DNA of 64,000 nt from a virus: IMG/VR virus record IMGVR_UViG_3300009183_005911, positions 1 through 64,000 of that record; one strand, given 5' to 3'. The notes below the pieces were generated by a model, which searched no databases, was not told the DNA's origin, and saw only the letters and a list, made by a program, of their open reading frames with translations. The translations under genes and the position numbers were made by a program. This document shows positions 18,884-26,762 of this stretch, in pieces (within the stretch, counting starts at the first letter, position 1; each line of letters opens with the position of its first letter).

Positions 18884-19489
18884 ATGAAAAAAATACCAGT
18901 AACAGTACTAACCGTAATAAGCTTAATAGCTATTACAGTACTTATGACACAAAAATTAAAAAAATCAGAAGTTGCTCCTGAAAGAGCATTGGTAGTTGTT
19001 GAGGGTAAGTTTGCATTTTGCGGTGCATCAGCAGCAATACCAACAGGTGATACAATAACTGTAGAAGGTAAGAAATTCTTAGAAGGAGTAGCAGCTTGTC
19101 CAATAATGGACGGTCCTTCCATTGCTAATAATATACTAGTACCTAATCCTTCAGTAACTCCTGACAGTACAGATAAAACAGTATGGTCCTACTTTTGGTA
19201 TTATGATTCAGTTCCTCAAGCTCCAACTTGGGAAAACTTACCTACAGTTAATCGTACATTCACAATTGCAAATACACCAGATAGCAGCATGAGCAACATG
19301 TGGTGCATGCCCTGTAAGATATTACCTAAAAAGGTTAACGGTGTAACAATAGCAAATTGCTACGGTCCACTTAATGAATTAGCTTTCCCAATGCGTAGAG
19401 CACTTAGAGCACATCCTGGTCAAACATCTGTAACACAAGCACCAGTAGGAGCACCGTATCCAGTTGGAACAATCATACCAAAACAATAG
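18884..19489 (+). CDS. Exported or membrane-anchored protein with WCMPC motif
   Basis: The 201-residue protein starts with a signal anchor (VTVLTVISLIAITVLM) and continues as a soluble domain facing the periplasm. It contains cysteines at about 46, 72, 141, 144 and 159. W140-C141-M-P-C144-K resembles a thioredoxin active site, but the surrounding sequence does not follow that fold. It could be a small redox or disulfide-stabilised envelope protein. It has its own CTATTTATA box and precedes the Fe-S genes. Confidence 0.6.
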   Translation: MKKIPVTVLTVISLIAITVLMTQKLKKSEVAPERALVVVEGKFAFCGASAAIPTGDTITVEGKKFLEGVAACPIMDGPSIANNILVPNPSVTPDSTDKTVWSYFWYYDSVPQAPTWENLPTVNRTFTIANTPDSSMSNMWCMPCKILPKKVNGVTIANCYGPLNELAFPMRRALRAHPGQTSVTQAPVGAPYPVGTIIPKQ

Positions 19490-19495
19490 AACATT

Positions 19496-19906
19496 ATGGC
19501 ATATTCAGAAAAAGTCTTAGAACATTACTCTAATCCTAAAAATATAGGAACTCTAGATAAATCTAAGTTAAACGTAGGTACGGGATTAGTAGGTGCTCCA
19601 GAATGCGGTGATGTAATGAGATTACAAATAGAAGTAGAAGATAATATAATCGTTAACGCTAAATTCAAAACATTTGGATGCGGTTCAGCAATAGCTTCTT
19701 CTTCAGTAGCTACAGAATGGTTGAAAGGAAAAACATTAGATGAAGCTGTTACTATAGATAACATGGATTTAGTAGAGGAATTAAATTTACCTCCTGTTAA
19801 AATTCACTGTTCAGTATTAGCAGAAGATGCTATTAAAGCAGCTATTAATGATTATAGAGTAAAACAAGGTTTAGAAGCAATTATATTTGAAGAATCACAT
19901 ATATGA
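19496..19906 (+). CDS. iscU: Iron-sulfur cluster scaffold protein IscU
   Basis: IscU assembles [2Fe-2S] clusters from iron and cysteine-desulfurase sulfur and hands them on. The three ligand cysteines are in place: C37 (GAPECGD), C62 (FGCGSA) and C105 (KIHCS). The LPPVK chaperone-recognition motif is at residues 98-102. Length (136) is normal. Downstream ferredoxin and IscA genes complete a mini-ISC set. No cysteine desulfurase is seen in the window, so sulfur probably comes from host IscS or SufS. Confidence 0.93.
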   Translation: MAYSEKVLEHYSNPKNIGTLDKSKLNVGTGLVGAPECGDVMRLQIEVEDNIIVNAKFKTFGCGSAIASSSVATEWLKGKTLDEAVTIDNMDLVEELNLPPVKIHCSVLAEDAIKAAINDYRVKQGLEAIIFEESHI

Positions 19907-20004
19907 TAATATTATTACTTTTGGTTACTACATTCATTCTTTCCTACTATTTAGCAAAGTGGCATGTTAAATTATTTGATGAAACAAACCTTACAAATTT
20001 ATAA
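19903..20004 (+). CDS. Very short single-span membrane peptide (33 aa)
   Basis: An ATG overlapping the iscU stop by 4 nt opens a 33-residue frame. A hydrophobic N-terminal segment (MIILLLLVTTFILSYYLA) is followed by a short polar tail. It fills the gap between iscU and ferredoxin with coupled starts, which supports translation. Function unknown. Confidence 0.5.
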   Translation: MIILLLLVTTFILSYYLAKWHVKLFDETNLTNL

Positions 20005-20007
20005 ATT

Positions 20008-20316
20008 ATGAGTTTTATTATTGGAAAAAGTTGTGTTGATTGTATGGATACAGCTTGCGCTAATGCTTGTCCTGTTGACTGTATTCACGGACCTATAACC
20101 GTTGGAGGCTCAGGTGCAGAAGTAGCAGCACAAGGCAAAGAAGCATTCCCAGGTGGACAATTATACATAGACCCTGATACTTGTATTAACTGTGGTGCTT
20201 GTGTTCCAGAATGTCCTGTTAGTGCAATCTATGAAGATGAAGATATTGCAATTAAAGCAGGTGATGAAGAATCAGTTCATAAAAATTATGAGTTTTTCGG
20301 ATTAAAGTATGCATAA
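20008..20316 (+). CDS. fdx: Ferredoxin with two Fe-S cluster motifs
   Basis: The 102-residue protein is a 2x[4Fe-4S] or [3Fe-4S]/[4Fe-4S] ferredoxin. The first cluster set is C9, C12, C17, C21-P and the second is C59, C62, C65, C69-P. The region between the sets is expanded, and there is an acidic C-terminal extension. It probably donates electrons for cluster assembly or to radical-SAM or reductive enzymes. The isc-type [2Fe-2S] ferredoxin is usual beside iscU, so this bacterial-type ferredoxin is an unusual partner. Confidence 0.9.
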   Translation: MSFIIGKSCVDCMDTACANACPVDCIHGPITVGGSGAEVAAQGKEAFPGGQLYIDPDTCINCGACVPECPVSAIYEDEDIAIKAGDEESVHKNYEFFGLKYA

Positions 20317-20639
20317 TGGTAACAGTATCAGAAACAGCAGCAATAAAATTAGCTTCATTAATTGAAGAAAGTGGATTCAAAACTCCATTTGTTAGAGTAG
20401 CAGTTAAAGGAGGTGGATGTAGTGGATTATCTTATGATTTATCCTTTGATACTGAACAACACCCATCTGATACATTAGCAGAAGATAAAGGTGTAAAAAT
20501 ACTTGTAGATATGAAATCTCTATTATACCTTTATGGCACAGAATTAGAGTTTAGTGGCGGCCTAAACGGCAAAGGATTTCAGTTTATAAATCCAAATGCA
20601 TCCCGTACTTGTGGATGCGGAGAGAGCTTTGCATTATAG
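20316..20639 (+). CDS. iscA: A-type iron-sulfur carrier (IscA/ErpA/HesB family)
   Basis: The 107-residue protein has the HesB/IscA signature: GGGCSGLSY with C35 and TCGCGESF with C99 and C101 at the C-terminus. These cysteines pass clusters to target apoproteins. It shares one base with the ferredoxin stop. Together with IscU this would let the phage mature its own Fe-S proteins such as QueE. Confidence 0.92.
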   Translation: MVTVSETAAIKLASLIEESGFKTPFVRVAVKGGGCSGLSYDLSFDTEQHPSDTLAEDKGVKILVDMKSLLYLYGTELEFSGGLNGKGFQFINPNASRTCGCGESFAL

Positions 20640-20648
20640 CTATTTATA
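20640..20648 (+). promoter_or_regulatory. CTATTTATA box
   Basis: CTATTTATA ends three bases before the start codon at 20652. If it acts as a -10-like element the message would be leaderless. Confidence 0.45.
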
Positions 20649-20651
20649 ATA

Positions 20652-21308
20652 ATGAAACGAAAAATAGTATTAATACTAACACTTATTGCTTTTTTGAGCA
20701 TATTTGTAAGCCTTGCACTTAACGCACAAGATACGATTCGTATCAAACATACTAACTATACTACAGTATTTAGCAAATCAAAACACTACCCAGTCTTAGT
20801 AGAATGGTATGCAACTAAAGCTAAAATAGGATGTGAAAAACCTTTAACACGTAAAGATAATTTTCAGCCAGATCCTCAATTACCTATAGAAACTGATTTA
20901 AAAGCTGATTATGTAGGATCAGGAACAGATAGAGGACATATGATGCCTGCAGCCGACAATTTATGTCAAACACCTGAAGTACAGAATGAATGTTTCTACT
21001 TCTCTAATATGTCTGCACAGTATCATAGTCTAAACGCAGGTGATTGGAAATCATTAGAAGTACTAAGCAGACAACTAGCCCTTGTAAATGACTCAGTTCA
21101 CATTTGGTGCGGTAATATAGGAGAGGCTAAAAAAATAGGAAAAGTAACAGTTCCTAAGCAATGTTGGAAAGTAATATACATTATTAGAAGTAAAGAGTAT
21201 CAAGCATATATATTCGATAATACTACAAATAAGCCAACCGGCTTACATTCTCATCAAGTAACAGTTGATGACATCACTAAATTAACAGGTTTTAAGTTCA
21301 AAAAGTAG
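20652..21308 (+). CDS. Secreted DNA/RNA non-specific endonuclease
   Basis: The protein has a signal peptide ending SLALNA, with cleavage before Gln, then a NUC1/EndoG-like domain. The catalytic motif is DRGH at residues 93-96 with MMPAADN after it, and the magnesium-binding Asn lies in FYFSNMSAQ. It should cut DNA or RNA in the periplasm or outside the cell, for example degrading competitor phage or host DNA. It is the first gene of the exported-protein locus. Confidence 0.88.
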   Translation: MKRKIVLILTLIAFLSIFVSLALNAQDTIRIKHTNYTTVFSKSKHYPVLVEWYATKAKIGCEKPLTRKDNFQPDPQLPIETDLKADYVGSGTDRGHMMPAADNLCQTPEVQNECFYFSNMSAQYHSLNAGDWKSLEVLSRQLALVNDSVHIWCGNIGEAKKIGKVTVPKQCWKVIYIIRSKEYQAYIFDNTTNKPTGLHSHQVTVDDITKLTGFKFKK

Positions 21309-21318
21309 GTTATATATT

Positions 21319-21327
21319 CTATTTATA
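21319..21327 (+). promoter_or_regulatory. CTATTTATA box
   Basis: CTATTTATA lies 11 nt before the GTG start at 21339. Confidence 0.4.
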
Positions 21328-21338
21328 TCCAAACCGTA

Positions 21339-21821
21339 GTGAAAGCATTTTACTTAATTATGGTTATGATTATACTGAGTATTTCTGGATTAGCTCAAAA
21401 AAAAGCCGCTCTTGGTACTATAGTAAACAATATTAAAGCAGGCCCCCTAACAGGTAATAAAAATCTTGCTTTTGGCGTTAAAAACGTACTACAGGAGGCC
21501 CTTCAAGATAAGGGCTTTAGTTTAGTAGACAGATTTGATGCTGATTATGTTATAGATGTAGAAATTTCTTTCTTCGATGTAGAACAGACCAAGCAAGGTA
21601 TTTCTGTTTTCCATGAAGATAAGAATGAAGTTGTAATAAGGATGAGAGGTACTTTATCAGATGGATTTGGTAAAGCTTTAAAGACTATAAACACTGAAGA
21701 TAGATCTTCAGAAATAAGTACATCCACGTTGTTGATAAATGAAGGAGGTCAGTTTAATTCTGCCGTACAAAGAAATGCAATTAAAAAAGCGTGTGTTTCG
21801 GTTGTGACAAAATTATTCTAA
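21339..21821 (+). CDS. Exported CsgG-like small protein
   Basis: A GTG start gives a 160-residue protein with a signal peptide ending SGLA, cut before Gln. The mature part follows the pattern of CsgG/LpoB-like domains: a strand (AALGTIVNNI), a helix (GVKNVLQEALQDKGF), then SLVDRFDADYVIDVEI and a second helix near the C-terminus (AVQRNAIKKACVSVV). A longer relative is at 24765. The assignment is structural and tentative. Confidence 0.55.
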   Translation: MKAFYLIMVMIILSISGLAQKKAALGTIVNNIKAGPLTGNKNLAFGVKNVLQEALQDKGFSLVDRFDADYVIDVEISFFDVEQTKQGISVFHEDKNEVVIRMRGTLSDGFGKALKTINTEDRSSEISTSTLLINEGGQFNSAVQRNAIKKACVSVVTKLF

Positions 21822-21824
21822 ATT

Positions 21825-23567
21825 ATGAAACATTTATTGACAACAATCTTACTATGTGTAGGATTTTTTGGATTCGGACAAAATTTACAGTTAACTAATG
21901 GAAGTCCTGCAACAGGCATACCTACTTGGTTTATGTCTCCGAGTACTATTAACAAGAATATAAGGGGTAATAATATTCAAAAAGGAGATACTGTTGCTCT
22001 TTATTTTAACTTAGTAGAAAACGGATCTCACATTAGAGGTTTCTTTTTTGATATGCAATATCAGTATAAGCAGATTACCTATATAAGTGCATCTCTAGAT
22101 ACAGCAGTAGGAGGATCAGCGCACGGTATAGTTCCAGTAGCAAACTACTTCTATACATACGACTATCCCGGGTATATCTGGAATGGACCTAATGGTACAG
22201 ATGCATCTTGGAATTATAATCGTATGAGTTATAATTACAATAACGGTAATAATGCTATCTTACGTTTATATAGTAACTATGCAACCAATACGGATTTCGC
22301 AGACGGTAGATTTTTAAAAGTATTATTTAAATATAATTCTAATATACCTGCAGGATTTGCATATGATAGTCTGTACTTTAACTGGGCCTATACCTACAAT
22401 ACAGCAGGGCAAATGATTAATTCATATATGCCTTATCCTCAATCAGTATGGACTACCTTAGAGCCAGGAGCTAACGACTTAGTTAACGGAGAAGTAAGAT
22501 TAAACTTCTCAGGCGGTTCAGATATTAAAGCTTCAGCAGCACCTGTATTTAATATTATAGATTCAATAACTAATATAACTGTTGCTAAACTAAGTATCGG
22601 TAACAGCGGCGTTTATCATTTAACAACTGAAGTTAAACCTAATACGGTATACAAAGTTAATCTAGCAATAGATAGCATGGCTTATTACTTAAACAAAGCT
22701 GTAACTGTATCAGACTATACTAAAGCAGCTTATGAATTTGCACAGCAGAATATAGACGGCACTTTTAAATGGAGTACTAACATTACTACTGGAGCAGGAG
22801 CTTGGGCAGCTGATGTAAATAATAACGGTAAGTTTGATGGTGGCGATCCTATTGTAATTCTAAACCAAGTAATGGGATTAGATAGTATTTCAAAATATAA
22901 GTCATATCCTTTAGTTCTAAGACAAACTGCCTTAGACTCATTAACACCGGCAGATGTATTTACTTCTGGGTTTAGTTCTAAGTTTAACGACACTATCAGA
23001 TATAAAACAACAGACACTACTTCCACTTTTAACTTAGGATTTGTAGTTCCAGGTGACATTAACCACTCACATTCATCAGCACCAATTGCTACTAACGGTA
23101 CTATTAAGTCAAATAGCATTAAAGGATTTGCAGTTAACACAATTCAAACCTTACCCGAAATTGATGTAAGTTTAAATAACGTAGTTGTATCAGGAGACAC
23201 ATTATCGATTCCATTCGATGTTGATACGAAAGGCAATAAGATGGATGCACTACAATTTGAAATTGTATACGATCAGTCTAAGTTACAATTTACTAATCTA
23301 GCCGTTAATATAGGTGAATGGTTAAATTTTGCTACAATTGTAGACGGTAAGTTAAGGTTTGGCGGTATCGATAAAACATTAAAATTTCCGATTACCGGCA
23401 AAACAACACCATTCAGATTAAATTTCAAAACACTACAGCCAGGAGTTAATATCAATACGGTTATTAGAGTATCTCCAGTAATGGATGCAGCAGATAACAT
23501 TGGTAATCAATTAGGTATAAATTTAAACACAAACATTTTAAAAATCATCGGATCAAATAACTTCTAA
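21825..23567 (+). CDS. Large secreted protein with cohesin-like and dockerin-like segments
   Basis: The 580-residue protein has a signal peptide (FFGFG, cut before Gln). The first 200 residues and the last 130 are beta-rich and resemble cohesin-type domains (for example GDTVALYFNLVE; SIPFDVDTKGNKMDALQFEI). Between them are dockerin-like calcium loops, DVNNNGKFDGGDPIVILNQV near residue 335 and a weaker VPGDINHSHS near 410. It could be a cell-surface adhesin or scaffold. There are no catalytic motifs. Domain naming is from sequence pattern only. Confidence 0.6.
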   Translation: MKHLLTTILLCVGFFGFGQNLQLTNGSPATGIPTWFMSPSTINKNIRGNNIQKGDTVALYFNLVENGSHIRGFFFDMQYQYKQITYISASLDTAVGGSAHGIVPVANYFYTYDYPGYIWNGPNGTDASWNYNRMSYNYNNGNNAILRLYSNYATNTDFADGRFLKVLFKYNSNIPAGFAYDSLYFNWAYTYNTAGQMINSYMPYPQSVWTTLEPGANDLVNGEVRLNFSGGSDIKASAAPVFNIIDSITNITVAKLSIGNSGVYHLTTEVKPNTVYKVNLAIDSMAYYLNKAVTVSDYTKAAYEFAQQNIDGTFKWSTNITTGAGAWAADVNNNGKFDGGDPIVILNQVMGLDSISKYKSYPLVLRQTALDSLTPADVFTSGFSSKFNDTIRYKTTDTTSTFNLGFVVPGDINHSHSSAPIATNGTIKSNSIKGFAVNTIQTLPEIDVSLNNVVVSGDTLSIPFDVDTKGNKMDALQFEIVYDQSKLQFTNLAVNIGEWLNFATIVDGKLRFGGIDKTLKFPITGKTTPFRLNFKTLQPGVNINTVIRVSPVMDAADNIGNQLGINLNTNILKIIGSNNF

Positions 23568-23568
23568 T

Positions 23569-23937
23569 ATGAAAAAATTAACATATATTTTAATAGCAAG
23601 TTCAGTAATATTTATTACTAGCTGTACAAAGATAGTATCTCCTCCAGTTCCCGGAATAGAAGTAACTAAAACTGATATAGGTACATTGAGTATCAGTAAG
23701 GTTGTGAACGACGGAAACTTTGAAGCTACAGTAACAGGTTTAACTATTGGAAGTAAGTATAGCTTACAGATAGTAGATATAAACCAAGACGTTTTTAAGA
23801 ATGTAAAGGTAGAAACCATAAGCGATGCTTTTACAACTAGTTTTGCAGTTAAGTTAAAAGATGGAGCCTACGATATTATATTTGTTGATAGTAAAGCAAA
23901 TACGATAGGTAGAACTCCATTAATTATTAAAAATTAG
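23569..23937 (+). CDS. Small lipoprotein
   Basis: The N-terminus MKKLTYILIASSVIFITSCTK has a lipobox with Cys at residue 19, so the protein should be lipidated. The mature 100 residues are beta-rich without a known domain. It follows the cohesin-like protein by one base and could anchor it at the outer membrane. Confidence 0.65.
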   Translation: MKKLTYILIASSVIFITSCTKIVSPPVPGIEVTKTDIGTLSISKVVNDGNFEATVTGLTIGSKYSLQIVDINQDVFKNVKVETISDAFTTSFAVKLKDGAYDIIFVDSKANTIGRTPLIIKN

Positions 23938-23940
23938 TAT

Positions 23941-24285
23941 ATGGCAAAAGCAACAAAAACAACAAAAACAGCTGAAGATGCTGCAATGGCTAAGAATGAA
24001 AAGCATAACGACGGTACAATGACTGGTTTAAAGAAAACTATTATTGGTACAGTTGGTACACTAATAACTGCAGGAGGTGCGTTTTTACTGACCTACTTAC
24101 AGAAACCAAAAGAAAGTGATAAGCAAGTTCAACCGCAAAGTATTAATATCAACGTTCCAGCACAACAGCAATCAACAGGCGGAACTAAGACAGTGGTTAT
24201 AAAAGAAAAAGCAGCTGAAAAAACAGCAACTCCAGTTAAGAAAAAAGAAGGAGACGAGTTTAAAGAGGAAGCTCCTAAATGGTAA
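23941..24285 (+). CDS. Single-span membrane protein with charged tails
   Basis: The 114-residue protein has a Thr/Lys-rich N-terminal tail, one hydrophobic segment at about residues 33-50 (TIIGTVGTLITAGGAFLLTYL), and a Gln/Lys-rich C-terminal tail. In phages such proteins often lie in lysis regions. It directly precedes a holin-like gene. Confidence 0.55.
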   Translation: MAKATKTTKTAEDAAMAKNEKHNDGTMTGLKKTIIGTVGTLITAGGAFLLTYLQKPKESDKQVQPQSININVPAQQQSTGGTKTVVIKEKAAEKTATPVKKKEGDEFKEEAPKW

Positions 24286-24313
24286 TTTACAATCACAATT
24301 AAAATTCACAATC

Positions 24314-24556
24314 ATGACTTTTAAAGAATGGATTATTTCTCTTTTTAAAGATGAAAGAGGTGCTATTTCAGTTAAACCTGTAATTGCATTTATCGGTGCA
24401 TTATTCCTTTGCGGAACAATGTTAGCAAATAGCTTTTCAGAAGACCATTTTAAACCGGCAGCTGAATTAGTAAACGCAGTAATGGTAATAACAGTAATTG
24501 GAATGGGTGCTGATACCTTAGATAAGTTTACTTCCAAGAAAAAAGAAGAAGCGTAA
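24314..24556 (+). CDS. Holin-like small membrane protein
   Basis: The 80-residue protein has two hydrophobic spans (VKPVIAFIGALFLCGTMLA and ELVNAVMVITVIGMGA) and a short Lys-rich C-terminus, the size and layout of many phage holins. It would form lesions in the inner membrane at lysis. A strong terminator follows. No canonical endolysin is adjacent, so the role is inferred from topology. Confidence 0.55.
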   Translation: MTFKEWIISLFKDERGAISVKPVIAFIGALFLCGTMLANSFSEDHFKPAAELVNAVMVITVIGMGADTLDKFTSKKKEEA

Positions 24557-24561
24557 CCAAG

Positions 24562-24586
24562 AGGGGACCTTCGGGTCCCTTTTTTT
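24562..24586 (+). terminator. Rho-independent terminator
   Basis: GGGACC-TTCG-GGTCCC forms a stem closed by a stable UUCG tetraloop and is followed by seven T residues. Confidence 0.9.
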
Positions 24587-24597
24587 AAATAAAATAT

Positions 24598-24762
24598 ATG
24601 AATAAGTTTTTTAATGTTTTTGTAAGAGTTTGTTTAGCATGGGCTATAATTGCCTTAACGTTTCAAGTTACAATGTTAACTTTAAGTTATACAAACCCTA
24701 AGTTAGCAACGAAAGTCGGTAATGAATTAAGTTGGAAATTAGATGGTCGATTTAAAAAATAA
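24598..24762 (+). CDS. Small membrane protein (54 aa)
   Basis: A frame from ATG 24598 encodes a hydrophobic first half (FVRVCLAWAIIALTFQVTML) and a basic C-terminus. It lies right after the terminator and ends two bases before the CsgG-like gene. Confidence 0.55.
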   Translation: MNKFFNVFVRVCLAWAIIALTFQVTMLTLSYTNPKLATKVGNELSWKLDGRFKK

Positions 24763-24764
24763 GT

Positions 24765-25493
24765 ATGAGAGTTTTTATAATTATTTTAGGATTTATACTA
24801 GCATGCTTAATAACGGATAAAGCATTTGGACAAACTATAGGTTCAACAAAAACAGAGCAATATAAAGCTTCTTTTGAAACAAAAATAGACATTAGTCAAT
24901 TTTTAAATTATGAAGGACCAACAATACCAATTCAAATTCTTAAATGTGGTATTGGTGATGATGTTTATGAGCAATATCCTGAACTCAAAGAAAAGAAAGT
25001 GGGTTTGGGTGTGGCTAACATCTCGTTGGAATATCTTGAAAATCTTAACCGATTTACATTTACAGAAGATAAGACAGAGATTAAAAACAGAATGGTTAAG
25101 CAGTTTCAAGCTTCCCAAGCTGGAATAAGTCAAGATAAGTTAGACGGTAGAGGTAAGATAAGATTAGCACACTACTTTGTAGAGATAGAAGTTTACGACT
25201 GGTCTGTATCAGATGATGAAGAAATAAATTTAAAAGACGGAGTTAAGAATACTATGGTAACTCGTCTAGGTTTACAAGTTCGTTTTACAGATGCAGAGAC
25301 AGGAGAAATTATAGCTGCATCAGGCTTAGGAGAAGCTAAGACAACTAGAGAGTTAACTCTACTATCAGACGCTACAGTAGATCCAGTTAAGTTTAATCAA
25401 TCAACAGTTAGTATAGCTACTAAGAAAGCTTTAGATATTGCTTGTAGTAGAATACTTGCTCGTATGGTTAAGAAAAATATATTTAAAAATTAA
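24765..25493 (+). CDS. CsgG-like exported protein (curli-transport-type family)
   Basis: The 242-residue protein has a signal peptide ending DKAFG, cut before Gln, and follows the CsgG fold in order: VGLGVANISLEYLENLNRFT (strand and tyrosine/asparagine segment), helix EIKNRMVKQFQ, RLAHYFVEIEVYDWSVSD, LGLQVRFTDAETGEII and a C-terminal helix. CsgG forms nonameric outer-membrane secretion pores; many relatives are not curli channels. The lipobox of canonical CsgG is absent, so pore formation is not assured. Confidence 0.65.
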   Translation: MRVFIIILGFILACLITDKAFGQTIGSTKTEQYKASFETKIDISQFLNYEGPTIPIQILKCGIGDDVYEQYPELKEKKVGLGVANISLEYLENLNRFTFTEDKTEIKNRMVKQFQASQAGISQDKLDGRGKIRLAHYFVEIEVYDWSVSDDEEINLKDGVKNTMVTRLGLQVRFTDAETGEIIAASGLGEAKTTRELTLLSDATVDPVKFNQSTVSIATKKALDIACSRILARMVKKNIFKN

Positions 25494-25496
25494 TTT

Positions 25497-25604
25497 ATGG
25501 GAACAGCAGCACCAAAGAAAAGAGCAATGCGCAGTAGACGCTCTGGAGTTAAAAAATTAACTTTAGTAAAAAAGAATTTAGAAATATTAAATAAAGTAAA
25601 ATGA
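25497..25604 (+). CDS. Very short basic protein (35 aa)
   Basis: The frame encodes a strongly basic peptide (PKKRAMRSRRSGVKKLTLVKK). Its stop overlaps the next start by 3 nt. Nucleic-acid binding is possible; function unknown. Confidence 0.45.
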   Translation: MGTAAPKKRAMRSRRSGVKKLTLVKKNLEILNKVK

Positions 25605-25942
25605 TAAAGTTATCAGATTTAATTTTAGAGACTACTAATCAAAGCGAAGCATTTGAAGAGTTTGCTGAGAAGAGATTTAAAGGAGCTAAAAAAATAGCAG
25701 ATAATGCTAAAGAAAAAGGCGGACCTTCTATGTTAACCTACCATCACTTTGTAGTGAAGCTTCCTTACTATACTAAAGCTGAAAATGGTAAGATGGATAT
25801 GGAAGCAGCACAAAAAGAATATACACAGTTTGTAGAACAGTTAGCTTCTCAAAAGAAAAATATTAAAATGTCTATGATTGAGTTTCAAAAATTAGTTGGT
25901 AAAATTGAGGTATTGGGTGAATTGATTTTAAAAAATAAGTAA
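25601..25942 (+). CDS. Hypothetical 113-aa protein
   Basis: The protein begins MIKLSDLILETT, a start often seen in small proteins of large phages, and continues as a charged helical sequence. No domain or signal peptide is recognised although the neighbours on both sides are exported. Confidence 0.5.
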   Translation: MIKLSDLILETTNQSEAFEEFAEKRFKGAKKIADNAKEKGGPSMLTYHHFVVKLPYYTKAENGKMDMEAAQKEYTQFVEQLASQKKNIKMSMIEFQKLVGKIEVLGELILKNK

Positions 25943-25943
25943 T

Positions 25944-26762
25944 ATGAAAAAAACTCTATTCTTTTTATTAATATTTCCAGCAATAGCTTTCTCACAAGTG
26001 TCGAGTTGGAGAACTGCCTCATCTCAGCAATCGCAAACATCACAACCAAGAGTTCAACAATCAACTTCACAACAACAAAATAATGTAAGTCAATGGAGAA
26101 CCCAAACTGCACCTATTAGACCTGGTGATAACTTTGAAGGACAGTCATTAGTAAGAAAATATAGACCTACAACATACAATCCTTATGGTTTACAGTACGG
26201 TGTATGGGGATGGTATCAACCCTATCCTTATATTTGGTATGACAATTACGGATGGAGACAGAGAAGTGTAGTTCGCATCTATGAAAACGGAAAAAGAGAT
26301 ACAGTTGCTTCAACACCAACATTATTTTCAGCAGGTATAGGACATACAACTAATAAACAAACAGCTTATTGGGGATTAATTGGCAGTAATAAAGGATATT
26401 TCATTATGGATTATGTAATGACTTATGCTATAGACCAAAACAGCTATTTCCCATATGGTCAAATTAACAATGTAGACTTTCCACTTAGCAAAAATGATTG
26501 GAAAAAAGAATCAACGTTCTATGTAGGTGGGGGTAAAAGAATTGGTAAAATAGGAATACATGGTATGATAGGATTCGGTAATGAAGTTATTAGATGGCAA
26601 GGTAAAGATGCAATAGGCGGTATATCATTTCCAAAATCAAATTCATCATTCACTACATTCAAAGTCGGGTTAATAAGAGACTTTAAATTTTTTACATTAA
26701 AATTAGATACCGACCCAATTAGAGGATATTCACAAATCGGAATTGGACTTAATAACAAATAA
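25944..26762 (+). CDS. Predicted outer-membrane or secreted protein (272 aa)
   Basis: The signal peptide ends AIAFS before Gln. A Gln/Ser-rich linker follows, with SSWRT and SQWRT repeats, then an aromatic segment (WGWYQPYPYIWYDNYGW) and glycine-spaced amphipathic strands ending QIGIGLNNK, as in small beta-barrels. It shares its last base with the next gene. An outer-membrane location is inferred from the strand pattern. Confidence 0.55.
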   Translation: MKKTLFFLLIFPAIAFSQVSSWRTASSQQSQTSQPRVQQSTSQQQNNVSQWRTQTAPIRPGDNFEGQSLVRKYRPTTYNPYGLQYGVWGWYQPYPYIWYDNYGWRQRSVVRIYENGKRDTVASTPTLFSAGIGHTTNKQTAYWGLIGSNKGYFIMDYVMTYAIDQNSYFPYGQINNVDFPLSKNDWKKESTFYVGGGKRIGKIGIHGMIGFGNEVIRWQGKDAIGGISFPKSNSSFTTFKVGLIRDFKFFTLKLDTDPIRGYSQIGIGLNNK

